Below the pieces are notes generated by a model that was not told where the DNA came from, ran no database searches, and saw only the letters and a list, made by a program, of their open reading frames with translations. From JAJYSO01 sp964451785 (GTDB lineage: Bacteria; Bacteroidota; Bacteroidia; Flavobacteriales; Flavobacteriaceae), in NCBI GenBank assembly GCA_964451785.1, contig CAYVJG010000012.1, positions 1-64,000 of the forward strand: a DNA stretch of 64,000 bases, written 5' to 3'. Both the position numbers and the translations under genes were made by a program. Of this stretch, positions 1 through 8,541 are shown in pieces. Numbering within the stretch: position 1 is the stretch's first letter; each line of letters starts with the position of its first letter.

Positions 1-2
1 AG

Positions 3-75
3 AGCGAAAAACGGGGCTCGAACCCGCGACCTCCACCTTGGCAAGGTGGCGCTCTACCAACTGAGCTATTTTCGC
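3..75 (-). tRNA. tRNA-Gly (anticodon GCC)
   Basis: The reverse strand folds into a complete cloverleaf. The acceptor stem is GCGAAAA pairing with TTTTCGC, the D arm is GCTC/GAGC, the anticodon stem is CCACC/GGTGG around the loop TTGCCAA, and the T arm carries TTCGAAC. The anticodon GCC reads glycine codons GGC and GGU. No CCA is encoded; the bases after the acceptor stem are TCT, so CCA would be added after transcription. A Bacteroidota-type -7 box lies upstream at 111-118. Confidence 0.96.
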
Positions 76-110
76 ATTTTTTATATAAAAGAACATTTCT
101 TTTGCGCTTG

Positions 111-139
111 CAAATATAAGGCTGTTTTCCATTTATGCA
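111..139 (-). promoter_or_regulatory. Predicted Bacteroidota-type promoter of tRNA-Gly
   Basis: On the reverse strand, TATATTTG (111-118) fits the -7 consensus TAnnTTTG. A TTG at 137-139, 18 bases upstream, fits the -33 element. The box lies about 36 bases before the tRNA 5' end. This is seen by consensus only. Confidence 0.6.
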
Positions 140-152
140 AGGGGTTTAAGCG

Positions 153-185
153 AAAAAAATCGACTTTTTTTAAGTCGATTTTTTA
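153..185. terminator. Bidirectional hairpin terminator
   Basis: AAATCGACTT and AAGTCGATTT form a near-perfect stem flanked by A and T runs, so it can work as an intrinsic terminator in both directions. On the reverse strand it would stop mutS read-through before tRNA-Gly. Confidence 0.65.
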
Positions 186-284
186 AACATTGAAAATGAG
201 TAAATTGGAATTGATATTTTTTTGAATAACGCAGAGGTCGGTGAAAGTTTAGGTTATTTTGCTAAAGTATCGTTATTCTACTAC

Positions 285-370
285 GATTTTTAGTGCTGAA
301 CTACTTCATAGTTCTGTAAGATACAGTAATCTTAGTGCCCCGAGTTGCACTCGGGGTTAATCAAATTCAA
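285..370 (+). repeat. Interspersed repeat R1, copy 1
   Basis: This 86-bp stretch matches 20777-20864 closely. It has a first hairpin (GAACT/AGTTC), a second hairpin (CCCCGAG/CTCGGGG) and a conserved tail TTAATCAAATTCAA. The order of elements resembles repeat R2, so the two may be diverged members of one superfamily. Confidence 0.75.
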
Positions 371-654
371 CCATTACATGGTTGTTGAAATAGACAAAAG
401 CATGCTTTGAAAGGCGAAGATCATTAATGTGAAAACCCTGTACAAACGAAGTCAGTATAGGGCAAGCTAGACCTGTTCTTACTGAACCCGAAGGGTGTTC
501 CACAACAAAGAAAGTGTATAAGTTATTATTAGTTGTAAATTAAATTTTATAATTGATTGTCAGGTAGATAGCTAGCTGTTGTATAGCCAAATACATAATT
601 TACTAACTTCCCATTTGTTACTTTCTCCGAGACTTTAGTTATTTTAAAAGGGAG

Positions 655-3276
655 TTAAACCGTTTTTTCATGTTTAGGCAAGAGCATGCGCTTAATTTCA
701 TTGAGTTTCATCAAAGCTTCAACCGGTGTTAAGGTGTCTATATCGGTATGTAGAATTTCTTCTTTTATTTCTTCGAGCAGGGGGTCGTCAAGTTTAAAAA
801 AGCTCAATTGAGGATCTTGAGTTGTAGCCGCTTGTAGTTTACCGTCTAATTCATCACCGCTGTGAGAGGCTTCGAGTTTTTTGAGAATTTTGTTGGCACG
901 GTTTAAAACATGCTGCGGCATGCCTGCCATTTTAGCGACGTGAATTCCAAAACTGTGCTTGCTACCTCCAGGAACTAATTTGCGCATAAAAAGGACTTTA
1001 TTTTTGAGTTCCTTGACAGAGACATTATAGTTTTTAATCCGTTCAAAACGTTCTTCCATAGCGTTGAGTTCGTGATAATGCGTCGCAAAAAGCGTTTTGG
1101 GGCGTGTGGGGTGTTCGTGAAGGTATTCACTGATGGCCCAAGCTATTGAAATCCCGTCATAAGTGCTTGTGCCACGACCTATTTCATCGAGTAATATGAG
1201 GCTGCGTTTAGAAACATTGTTGAGGATGTTGGCTGTTTCATTCATCTCAACCATAAAGGTAGATTCACCTAAACTGATATTGTCACTGGCACCAACACGT
1301 GTAAATATCTTGTCAACGAGACCAATTTCGGCAGCCCTGGCAGGAACAAAACTTCCTATTTGAGCTAGAAGGACAATGAGTGCCGTTTGACGTAATAAAG
1401 CTGATTTACCACTCATGTTAGGACCGGTAATCATGATAATTTGTTGTTCATCACGATCTAAAAATACATTGTTGGTGATGTAAGATTCTCCGGCGGGGAG
1501 TTGTTTTTCGATTACCGGATGGCGACCTTCAACAATATTCAAGCTGAACTCTTCAGTGAGTTTTGGTTGTGTGTAATTGTCTTCTAAGGCCAATTGAGCA
1601 AAACCACATAAACAGTCGAGTTGCGCAATGAGTGCGGCGTTTTCTTGAACAGAACGGATATAATCTTTCATCCACAGTATTAATTTCTGATAGAGTTCTT
1701 GTTCGAGGACTTGAATTTTTTCTTCGGCACCTAAAATTTTGGCTTCATATTCTTTGAGTTCTTCGGTGATATAGCGTTCAGAACTGACAAGCGTTTGTTT
1801 GCGTACCCAGGTGTCAGGCACTTTATTTTTATGGGTATTGCGCACTTCGATATAGTACCCAAAGACGTTATTGCTAGCTATTTTAAGGCTAGTAATGCCG
1901 GTAGAATCAATTTCGCGCTGCAACATTTGGTTGAGGTAATCTTTGCCTGAATAGGCTATTTTGCGCAATTCATCAAGTTCATCTGAAAAACCATCGGCAA
2001 TAGCATTTCCTTTGAGGATATTAACCGGAGGTTCTGGTTGCAGGGCTTCGGTAATTTTGAGGCGCAAAAGGTCACAGGTTCGCAAATTTTCAGAAATCAC
2101 CTTGAGGGCATCGCAAGTTGAGCTAGCGGTATCAGTTTTTATAGGAATAATAGCTTCTAGTGATGTTTTGAGTTGCATCACCTCACGCGGATTGATTTTT
2201 TGAGTGGCTACTTTTGAGATGAGACGTTCTAAATCACCAATTTTTTTAATCTGTTCCTGAATACTTTGTTGTAGTTGTGGATGTTGGAGTAAATGGGCAA
2301 CACTTTGGTGGCGTTGCGTGATTTTATCAAGCGTTTTGAGTGGCAGAGCAAGCCAACGTTTGAGTAGGCGTCCTCCCATAGGAGAGATGGTTTTATCTAT
2401 GACATCAAGTAAAGTGACCGCTTGATTGCTATTGCCCTGGTAGAGTTCTAGATTGCGAATCGTAAAGCGATCCATCCACACGTAGTCGTCTTCAGCAATA
2501 CGTGATATAGAAGAAATGTGTTTGAGTTGGTGGTGTTGCGTGTCATCGAGATATTGCAAGATAACGCCGGCCGCAATGATACCGGATTCTAGCTGGTCTA
2601 TACCAAATCCCTTTAGCGTTTTGGTTTCGAAATGGGTATTTAAGGTTTCGTGTGCAAAATCAGGTTTAAAGAGCCAATCTTCTTTGAGGTAGAAGTGGTA
2701 ATCATTACCAAATTTTTCTTTGAATTCGGTTTTGTGTTTTCGTGCCACTAAAACTTCACTCGGCATAAAATTTTGGAGGAGTTTGTCAATATAAGACGTA
2801 TTGCCTTGGGCAATAAGAAACTCTCCTGTAGAGACATCTAGAAAAGAGATGCCTATTTGTGTTTTTGAGAAATGTAAGGCGGCTAAAAAGTTATTGGTTT
2901 TGCTTTGTAAGACTTCGTCGTTTAAGGCTACTCCGGGAGTTACCATTTCTGTTACGCCGCGTTTGACAATGGTCTTTGTTTTTTTAGGATCTTCAAGTTG
3001 GTCGCAAATGGCTACGCGCTCACCAGCTTTGACCAGTTTCGGTAAATAAGTATTTAAGGCATGATGCGGAAACCCGGCAAGCTCTGTGCGTTCGCCGCCA
3101 TTGTTGCGATTGGTGAGTACAATATTAAGAATGCGAGCCACTTTGACGGCATCTTCACCAAAAGATTCATAAAAATCACCAACGCGAAACAGGAGTAAAG
3201 CATCAGGATATTTAGCTTTTATCCCGTTGTATTGCTTCATTAATGGCGTGACCTTCTTTTCTTTCTTTTTTGCCAA
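655..3276 (-). CDS. mutS: DNA mismatch repair ATPase MutS
   Basis: Recognises mismatches and small loops in DNA and, with MutL, starts mismatch repair. At 873 residues it is full length. The N-terminal mismatch-binding domain has the wedge motif GDFYESFG, with Phe35 and Glu37 as the conserved FxE contact. The C-terminal ABC ATPase shows Walker A GPNMSGKS at 618-625, Walker B LILLDEIGRG around 693-702 and the ATH switch at 731-733. The start is a TTG codon; the next Met is residue 13, and starting there would drop a lysine-rich N-terminus that I recall from flavobacterial MutS. It is apparently monocistronic, with no clear -7 box upstream. Confidence 0.97.
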   Translation of the reverse strand: MAKKKEKKVTPLMKQYNGIKAKYPDALLLFRVGDFYESFGEDAVKVARILNIVLTNRNNGGERTELAGFPHHALNTYLPKLVKAGERVAICDQLEDPKKTKTIVKRGVTEMVTPGVALNDEVLQSKTNNFLAALHFSKTQIGISFLDVSTGEFLIAQGNTSYIDKLLQNFMPSEVLVARKHKTEFKEKFGNDYHFYLKEDWLFKPDFAHETLNTHFETKTLKGFGIDQLESGIIAAGVILQYLDDTQHHQLKHISSISRIAEDDYVWMDRFTIRNLELYQGNSNQAVTLLDVIDKTISPMGGRLLKRWLALPLKTLDKITQRHQSVAHLLQHPQLQQSIQEQIKKIGDLERLISKVATQKINPREVMQLKTSLEAIIPIKTDTASSTCDALKVISENLRTCDLLRLKITEALQPEPPVNILKGNAIADGFSDELDELRKIAYSGKDYLNQMLQREIDSTGITSLKIASNNVFGYYIEVRNTHKNKVPDTWVRKQTLVSSERYITEELKEYEAKILGAEEKIQVLEQELYQKLILWMKDYIRSVQENAALIAQLDCLCGFAQLALEDNYTQPKLTEEFSLNIVEGRHPVIEKQLPAGESYITNNVFLDRDEQQIIMITGPNMSGKSALLRQTALIVLLAQIGSFVPARAAEIGLVDKIFTRVGASDNISLGESTFMVEMNETANILNNVSKRSLILLDEIGRGTSTYDGISIAWAISEYLHEHPTRPKTLFATHYHELNAMEERFERIKNYNVSVKELKNKVLFMRKLVPGGSKHSFGIHVAKMAGMPQHVLNRANKILKKLEASHSGDELDGKLQAATTQDPQLSFFKLDDPLLEEIKEEILHTDIDTLTPVEALMKLNEIKRMLLPKHEKTV

Positions 3277-3359
3277 AACACTTTTTTTAGTTATTAATAG
3301 GGGTAAAAATAGTCATTCTTCGTAGGAATAACGAATTTACTTTCGGCAATAATTCGCAT

Positions 3360-3388
3360 AAAAAAAACCGGATAGTAAATCCGGCTTT
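3360..3388 (-). terminator. Intrinsic terminator after the DUF6263-like gene
   Basis: On the reverse strand a CCGGAT/ATCCGG stem is followed by eight T residues. It lies about 25 bases after the stop codon of the gene at 3413-4249. Confidence 0.85.
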
Positions 3389-3412
3389 AGTTGAGTGTTT
3401 TTTTAAAAAAGA

Positions 3413-4249
3413 TTAGATTTCTTTGGCAGTAGTGCTTGCTGTAATTGTAGAGCTTATAGGAATTGATTTTTCCATTACAGTTGTTTTTCCTTTTAAGTTT
3501 ACAAGGCGTTTAGAAGAAATAATAAGGTTGTTAGTTCTGTTAACGACTAATTCACCTGAAAAAGAACCAGCTATTTTACTTTCAGTCTTCATTTGTCCTT
3601 GCTCAAAAGTTTGTTCCACATTCATGTCACCAGATACGTTTAAGGTTACTTTGTCTTTTTGAACGGCTTCTACTTTGTAGGTGCTGTGCAAAGAAGTTCC
3701 ATTAACCGTAGTTGAAGTTTCCCAGGTTTGTCCAACTTTTAAGTCTTTTGGCAAGGCGAGAAAAGCAAGTGTAGTTCCAAAACCAGAAGTTTGAAAGTTA
3801 CCGCTGATTTTAGATAAGTTCTCATTTTGAATAGCCTCTGTATTGACGGAGACGATTTTTCCGTTGTGGTCAACAGTTACAGGAATTTCTACATTGATGA
3901 TATCTTTTAATACAGCTCCTTGAGGAGTATCGAGATCTTTAGGGTTATCAGAGTCAAGGCTAAATTCTCGTCCCATCTGCTTAACAGTTAACTGCATACT
4001 TGTGATTGTGTTAGTTAACTTGTATTGATTGTCAGGAATGGCCTCAACAGCAATATTATAGGTTGAAGTTTGATCCATATTCATGTTCATGGTTTGCCCC
4101 ATAACCTCCATGCCGGTGGTTGTTTTTGAGGTAGATGTCACTTCATAAGTAGAGCCATCTTTGAGGTGAAGTGTTTGTGCATTAGTGGTTTGTAAACTAA
4201 TACAAAAGGTGAGACCAAGAACTAAACTAAGGTGTTTTATAATTTTCAT
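3413..4249 (-). CDS. Secreted DUF6263-like protein
   Basis: A 278-residue protein with a signal peptide (residues 1-24, ending TTNAQ) and no other membrane segment, so exported to the periplasm or beyond. The body is rich in beta-strand-like segments and Thr/Ser, including GQTWETSTTVNGT and a late segment in which a FSGELVVNRTN strand is followed by a lysine-rich stretch. This pattern resembles the DUF6263 family of Bacteroidota, whose function is unknown. It is monocistronic, with its own -7 box at 4268-4275 and terminator at 3360-3388. The family name comes from memory of the pattern. Confidence 0.75.
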   Translation of the reverse strand: MKIIKHLSLVLGLTFCISLQTTNAQTLHLKDGSTYEVTSTSKTTTGMEVMGQTMNMNMDQTSTYNIAVEAIPDNQYKLTNTITSMQLTVKQMGREFSLDSDNPKDLDTPQGAVLKDIINVEIPVTVDHNGKIVSVNTEAIQNENLSKISGNFQTSGFGTTLAFLALPKDLKVGQTWETSTTVNGTSLHSTYKVEAVQKDKVTLNVSGDMNVEQTFEQGQMKTESKIAGSFSGELVVNRTNNLIISSKRLVNLKGKTTVMEKSIPISSTITASTTAKEI

Positions 4250-4267
4250 AGCGTTAAGTATTTAAGG

Positions 4268-4275
4268 CAAATATA
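4268..4275 (-). promoter_or_regulatory. -7 promoter box of the DUF6263-like gene
   Basis: The reverse strand reads TATATTTG, an exact match to TAnnTTTG, 19 bases upstream of the ATG. No clear -33 TTG is visible. Confidence 0.5.
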
Positions 4276-4380
4276 AAATAAATTAAAATAATACTAAAAT
4301 TAAAGATAAATATTGATTTAGTCTTTTTTGAATTGTTGATGTTGTGTGATTTGTAGGTTGTTGAAATGAAAGAATGATTA

Positions 4381-4516
4381 TTCAGCTATTTTGAGAAAAC
4401 TGATATTGAACCCACTCCGGGGTTCGTACGTTGTTTGTATCTACCCCATAGCTACACTAGGTTTGCTATGGGTTAATCACATTAAACTCCTACGGAGTTT
4501 CCTCAAATCTATCTTA
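4381..4516 (+). repeat. Interspersed repeat R2, copy 1
   Basis: One of three copies (also 7842-7970 and 47095-47224). It has three consecutive hairpins: GAACCC/GGGTTC, CCCATAGC/GCTATGGG and the palindrome AAACTCC-TAC-GGAGTTT. It is highly conserved without an open frame, so it is likely a REP-like or structured-RNA element. Confidence 0.8.
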
Positions 4517-4533
4517 TACGAAAGTGGTTTTAT
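4515..4533. repeat. R4 terminal fragment
   Basis: The sequence TATACGAAAGTGGTTTTAT resembles the end of repeat R4 at 34396 (ATACGAAAGTGATTTTT). It follows R2 copy 1 directly. It is short, so chance similarity is possible. Confidence 0.4.
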
Positions 4534-4555
4534 TCTAACATGCATTTACTTAACT

Positions 4556-4596
4556 AAAAAGCCACGCAAGAATTGAAATCTGGCGTGGCTTTTAGG
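4556..4596 (-). terminator. Intrinsic terminator of the M60 peptidase gene
   Basis: AAAAGCCACGC pairs with GCGTGGCTTTT around a 13-base loop, and on the reverse strand the stem is followed by T residues. It lies about 20 bases after the peptidase stop codon. Confidence 0.75.
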
Positions 4597-4616
4597 AAAA
4601 CAAAATCTAAACCGAA

Positions 4617-7600
4617 TTAGTTTTTAATGAGCTTTGTTTCAAATACTCGGCCTTTAGCGGTGCTGAGTTTTAAAAAGTAAATACCCGAAGTTAAATTAGG
4701 CGTATACTGATTTAATTGCGCTTCAACTTTTTGTAACGATCCTTTGAGTTGTGTTAGCACGCGGCCTGTTAAGTCGTAAAGTGCTATGTTAAGGTTTCCT
4801 TCAAAGTTAGGTAACTCTATTTGTAAGTTATCAGTGTTAGAAAAAGGATTTGGATATACTTTTAGAGTTGCTGTTTGCGGTTTGTCAACACTTAAATCAG
4901 CTGGATAAACTAATCGTTTTTCGCCGTCAAATCCGATGGCATAAACGCCTAAGGCATCTTCGGGGTAATACACAGTAGAAGTGGTCAAGTTTACATCGCC
5001 GGTTCCATTAATGGCAACATGCATTAATGAATCTTGGGCATTGTAAACTTCAAAGGCAACAGCATTAGGCCAATCTTGGTGACTGATCATGATTTGATAG
5101 CCATCCACGGAAACACCTTGTCCAGCCACTCCGGTTAAGTTGAGTTGATTTTTATAAGCATTGATACTGTGGGTAGAAATGTAATTGATCACCGGAGATA
5201 CAGGTGCTGAATAATTTTGACGAGCAATATAGGCTTTAGTTGAATCGACCATAGCTTGCGTAATCGTCAGTTGACCATAGCCATAATCATCAATGGTTAC
5301 ATCGATAGGTTTTAAAAACCCGGTACGCGTAAAGAAATCCGTTAAATCTTCTTGCACAGCATCACAAGTATTTTTGACAAAGTTCATCACTAAGTCACCA
5401 TTAGTTAGGCCTTGTGCATTGGTGTTGCGTACTTTTTGAGCCACGATACCAAACCAGTGGGCATAATCAACGCCTTGATAATTTGTAGAATCTTCTTCTA
5501 AGCTTAATGTAGGCGCATTACGAGAAGCTCCGGCTTTCTGATAGTACAATTCGAGTTGCCAAAATGGAACTAAAATTTTAAATACATCAGAAGCAGTAGT
5601 ATCTTGAAGAGCTTTTCCTTGCACATAAGTCAAGTTTATAGCACCATTAATTCGGCCGCCGGCAACAGAAGGCATTCCGGCAATAGGAACTTGAGATTCG
5701 CGTTCTAGGCGCGTATAATTGTTGCCTTCAGGATTCATTTGTAATTGCACCCAAGCCGAATAGATATTATTAGTTACCTCTGTGGTTCCTACCCAGCGCA
5801 AGCCTGGTCTAACTTGATTAACGTGACCAAATTCGTGAGGGATTCCCCATAAATCGAGTTGCTCTGGGTTAGCGATGTTGTTAACTCCCCAGGTGATATC
5901 AAGGTGAACACCTAATCCACCAGCATAATAACCCCCGCCGTATTCACTAAAGGCCAGCATATGATTTTTAGGGACGATGTCATGATAGTACAAGCCCATG
6001 AGGTTGTGCTCTATACGTACAATTTGGTCGTATTTTTCAATTAAAGAAATGCCGTCAAAAGGACTGCCAGCTTTTAAAGCATCACGGTTGTAAACAAGAT
6101 GTGCTTTTTCACCAATGATATCTAAACGAGGATAAGTACTGTTGGTTAAAAGTTGCACCCAATCAGCATTAGTGGAGGTGTCAAGGTCAAATACACCATT
6201 TACTTGACCAGATACAATGTTGACAGATACATCAGGAGCATTGAGGTTGGTGTTGTAGTAATGGATGTAGCCTAAGCCGGTGACATTGACTTCAAAAACA
6301 TTTAATCCATTTTTTAGCGGATACAAGCCAGAAGGACCGCCATAGCCTTGTTCATAGTTTTTAACCGTGAGGTAAACAGGGGTGCTGGCATCAATATTCT
6401 GAGCAAATAAAACGACCTTTTCACCAGATTCAAAATAAATTCCGGTCGGATTTTCATACGGATCATAGCCACTGGTTTTAAGTTCTTGGCTGAGTATGCC
6501 TCTAGGTTTGTAAACCTCATAGTTATTATAGCGATAGTTACTGTAGGTGCCGTTGTAAATGCACTGTGCTAAATTTTTGTAAAATGAGGAAGCGATAGCA
6601 TCGATTTGCGTTTGTGTAACGCCGGGTAGGAGTTCAGTGTAGAGTGCGTCAGTAAAAATCCCTTCAGGGGCAGTGGCTACAGCATTAGTGTTGTAGCTAA
6701 AAAACTCCATTTCAGCACAGCTAGCAAATCCATTAGCGCCATCTTGAACGATAATTTGGATGTTTAATGGCGTAATGGTATTAGGAAATTCAATAAACTT
6801 AGGTTGTTTTTCCTGTTCGAAATCAAAACTTGTTAAGGTGACAAAACTACTGTTTGTAGAGGTGTTGTATTTGACAATAACGTTGCCAAAAGCGCCATTA
6901 ATATTATAGTCTGTACGCGGAGTATATTTAAGATAATCTACAGGCGTATTGCCATCAAAGTGATAATTGAGGGTTACCGGCATTTGAGTATTGCCATATG
7001 ACGAGTGGTAAAGGGTACTTAAATCCCCATCAAATGAGCCCGAAATATCTTCACCTGCTTGAAAGGAAGAGGCATAAGAGCCATCAGCTATAACAGCTAC
7101 TTTAGTATCAGTAGGCAAACTGTCAGTGGCTACAGCGCAGCTTTGAAAAGGATTTTCATAAGGCTGGTCTGAATAAAAGCGCATCTCTGCACAGCTAGAG
7201 AAATCGTTATAACCGGCATTGACCACAAAGCGAATAACAGCTACATTTTCAAGTGGTGTAGAGAGGCTGATCGTTTTGTCAGTGTGATCTGCCGCCCAGC
7301 TAATACTGTCTGAAACAGGAATAAAGGTTGTGGGGTCATCTTGTGTGGCGTACAATAAATCGATATTGGTCCACACCCCATTGAGTTGTGACTGTCGCGG
7401 GGTATAAACGATTTCGTTAATACTTTGAACGCCGTCTACAAAGTAAAAATCTAGTTGATCGGGGATGCCGGTTTGGTACCAATTGGAGTGGTACATGGTG
7501 CTGTCGGCGTCATCAATAGCTAGAAAAACTTCATTGCCAGGTTGAGGGGATTGTTGAGAGGTAGCCGTATAGACGGGTACCAAGTGCTGTTGTGCTTGCA

Positions 7601-7649
7601 AGAAGACACAGCAGAGCAAAAAAAAGGCGAGTGTAATGCTTTTTTTCAT
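4617..7649 (-). CDS. Secreted M60-family metallopeptidase with two discoidin-like domains and T9SS sorting domain
   Basis: A 1010-residue exported zinc protease. After a signal peptide (1-20) come two similar beta-sandwich modules (about 25-160 and 185-320), each with a conserved SSCAEM or ASCAEM segment, resembling F5/8 type C carbohydrate-binding domains. The peptidase region (about 330-800) has HEFGH at 605-609 and Glu624 in GTTEV, fitting the M60 pattern HExxH-x(8,28)-E. Known M60 enzymes cleave mucin-type O-glycoproteins; the substrate here is inferred. The last 80-90 residues start with VYPNPFS and end in a GIYFLKL-like strand, a type A T9SS sorting domain, implying type IX secretion. 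It is monocistronic. Confidence 0.9.
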   Translation of the reverse strand: MKKSITLAFFLLCCVFLQAQQHLVPVYTATSQQSPQPGNEVFLAIDDADSTMYHSNWYQTGIPDQLDFYFVDGVQSINEIVYTPRQSQLNGVWTNIDLLYATQDDPTTFIPVSDSISWAADHTDKTISLSTPLENVAVIRFVVNAGYNDFSSCAEMRFYSDQPYENPFQSCAVATDSLPTDTKVAVIADGSYASSFQAGEDISGSFDGDLSTLYHSSYGNTQMPVTLNYHFDGNTPVDYLKYTPRTDYNINGAFGNVIVKYNTSTNSSFVTLTSFDFEQEKQPKFIEFPNTITPLNIQIIVQDGANGFASCAEMEFFSYNTNAVATAPEGIFTDALYTELLPGVTQTQIDAIASSFYKNLAQCIYNGTYSNYRYNNYEVYKPRGILSQELKTSGYDPYENPTGIYFESGEKVVLFAQNIDASTPVYLTVKNYEQGYGGPSGLYPLKNGLNVFEVNVTGLGYIHYYNTNLNAPDVSVNIVSGQVNGVFDLDTSTNADWVQLLTNSTYPRLDIIGEKAHLVYNRDALKAGSPFDGISLIEKYDQIVRIEHNLMGLYYHDIVPKNHMLAFSEYGGGYYAGGLGVHLDITWGVNNIANPEQLDLWGIPHEFGHVNQVRPGLRWVGTTEVTNNIYSAWVQLQMNPEGNNYTRLERESQVPIAGMPSVAGGRINGAINLTYVQGKALQDTTASDVFKILVPFWQLELYYQKAGASRNAPTLSLEEDSTNYQGVDYAHWFGIVAQKVRNTNAQGLTNGDLVMNFVKNTCDAVQEDLTDFFTRTGFLKPIDVTIDDYGYGQLTITQAMVDSTKAYIARQNYSAPVSPVINYISTHSINAYKNQLNLTGVAGQGVSVDGYQIMISHQDWPNAVAFEVYNAQDSLMHVAINGTGDVNLTTSTVYYPEDALGVYAIGFDGEKRLVYPADLSVDKPQTATLKVYPNPFSNTDNLQIELPNFEGNLNIALYDLTGRVLTQLKGSLQKVEAQLNQYTPNLTSGIYFLKLSTAKGRVFETKLIKN

Positions 7650-7681
7650 GGGTTAAAAATTTATTTTGGTTAATGTGACTT

Positions 7682-7689
7682 CAAATTTA
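7682..7689 (-). promoter_or_regulatory. -7 promoter box of the M60 peptidase gene
   Basis: The reverse strand reads TAAATTTG, matching TAnnTTTG, 33 bases upstream of the start codon. No obvious -33 element. Confidence 0.45.
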
Positions 7690-7841
7690 TGTAAATGTTA
7701 TTAAAAAATGAAAAATAATTAGTATTTTATTATGAATACATAATTTGAAATAAAAAAAAATGATGAAAAATTGGGAATTGTAAGCTTAGGTTAAAGTTTT
7801 AAAACTTGGTTGTAGCCTGTTGTGTATGGGGGGGGGAGGCC

Positions 7842-7970
7842 GTTTTGGAAAACTGATGTTGAACCCTCTTTTGGATTCGTGCGTTGTTTGTATCTAGCCC
7901 ATAGCTACACTAGGTTTGCTATGGGTTAATCACATTAAACTCCTACGGAGTTTCCTCAAATCTACCTTAA
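7842..7970 (+). repeat. Interspersed repeat R2, copy 2
   Basis: It matches the copies at 4381 and 47095. The CCCATAGC/GCTATGGG hairpin and the AAACTCC/GGAGTTT palindrome are intact; the first hairpin is degraded (GAACCCTCTTTTGGATTC). Confidence 0.8.
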
Positions 7971-8104
7971 AATGAAATCTCTTTTTAGGGAAAATATTGC
8001 ATTCCGAGAGCTGTCTTATTTTTACCCTCATAGATTACGCCTCCAGTTGATTTTTTTAAATGGAAATGGAACTCAGTGAAATCCAATATTTGTAAAAAAA
8101 AAAC

Positions 8105-8161
8105 AAACTTCTACCACGCTCTTCACGTCTCTAAAAGGGACGACCCTACCTGCTGAATAGT
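8105..8161 (+). repeat. Interspersed repeat R5, copy 1
   Basis: A 57-bp stretch matching 47753-47809 with few mismatches. It includes GCTCTTCACG and CCTACCTGCTGAATAGT. Both copies lie downstream of an R2 copy. Confidence 0.65.
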
Positions 8162-8467
8162 AACCAAGTACTCTAAAAAAAATAGGACCAAAGCTCTTTT
8201 TCTACAGAAGGGAAGATTGTGATAGGGAGTAGGGCTGAGTAGTAATGGGTAATAAATAAATAAATGCTTCAATTTTTATAATGAAAGCAGCGAAAGCTAG
8301 ACCTATTATTACAACTAAATACAAATGCCTAAAGCGTAAAAAGTGAGTCGTATTTGTGTTATTTAAATTTCAGTCGTGTTAAAAAATGCAGAGAAATAGG
8401 ACTGCTTTTTACAATTTTGTTATTGATATTAGTGGTGTTTATTTAGACTAAATTCTAATCATATTTG

Positions 8468-8475
8468 TATTTTTG
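8468..8475 (+). promoter_or_regulatory. -7 promoter box of the TonB receptor gene
   Basis: TATTTTTG matches TAnnTTTG, about 66 bases upstream of the start codon. The -33 element is unclear. Confidence 0.45.
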
Positions 8476-8541
8476 CAAAACTCTTTTAAATAAAATATTT
8501 TGTACTGATAATCAGTATGAAAGAAACTATCTAAACGGTTT

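Larger units (their letters stand above)
76..654. other. Non-coding spacer between tRNA-Gly and mutS
   Basis: No credible gene is visible here. The spacer holds the tRNA promoter, a strong hairpin at 153-185 and one copy of repeat R1 at 285-370. The rest (371-654) is AT-rich with no recognisable feature. Confidence 0.7.
4250..4616. other. Spacer between the DUF6263-like gene and the M60 peptidase gene
   Basis: It contains the -7 box at 4268-4275, repeat R2 copy 1, an R4 end fragment at 4515-4533 and the M60 gene terminator. The ATG-initiated frame at 4391-4576 lies wholly in repeat sequence and is not considered a gene. Confidence 0.7.
7650..8541. other. Long divergent spacer (892 bases) between the M60 gene and the TonB receptor gene
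   Basis: It contains the M60 -7 box, a run of nine G residues at 7828-7836, repeat R2 copy 2, repeat R5 copy 1 and a -7 box for the receptor at 8468-8475. No credible coding frame is seen in the rest. Confidence 0.7.

Noticed and set aside
3..75. tRNA-Gly as attachment site of an integrated element
   Set aside because: No second copy of the tRNA 3' end is seen in the window and no integrase is near.
4391..4576. A 61-codon frame in the spacer after the M60 gene
   Set aside because: It consists mainly of repeat R2 and the following terminator; the other R2 copies do not keep this frame.
8385..8541. A riboswitch upstream of the TonB receptor
   Set aside because: No conserved riboswitch core (for example a cobalamin box) could be recognised; only a -7 box is seen.
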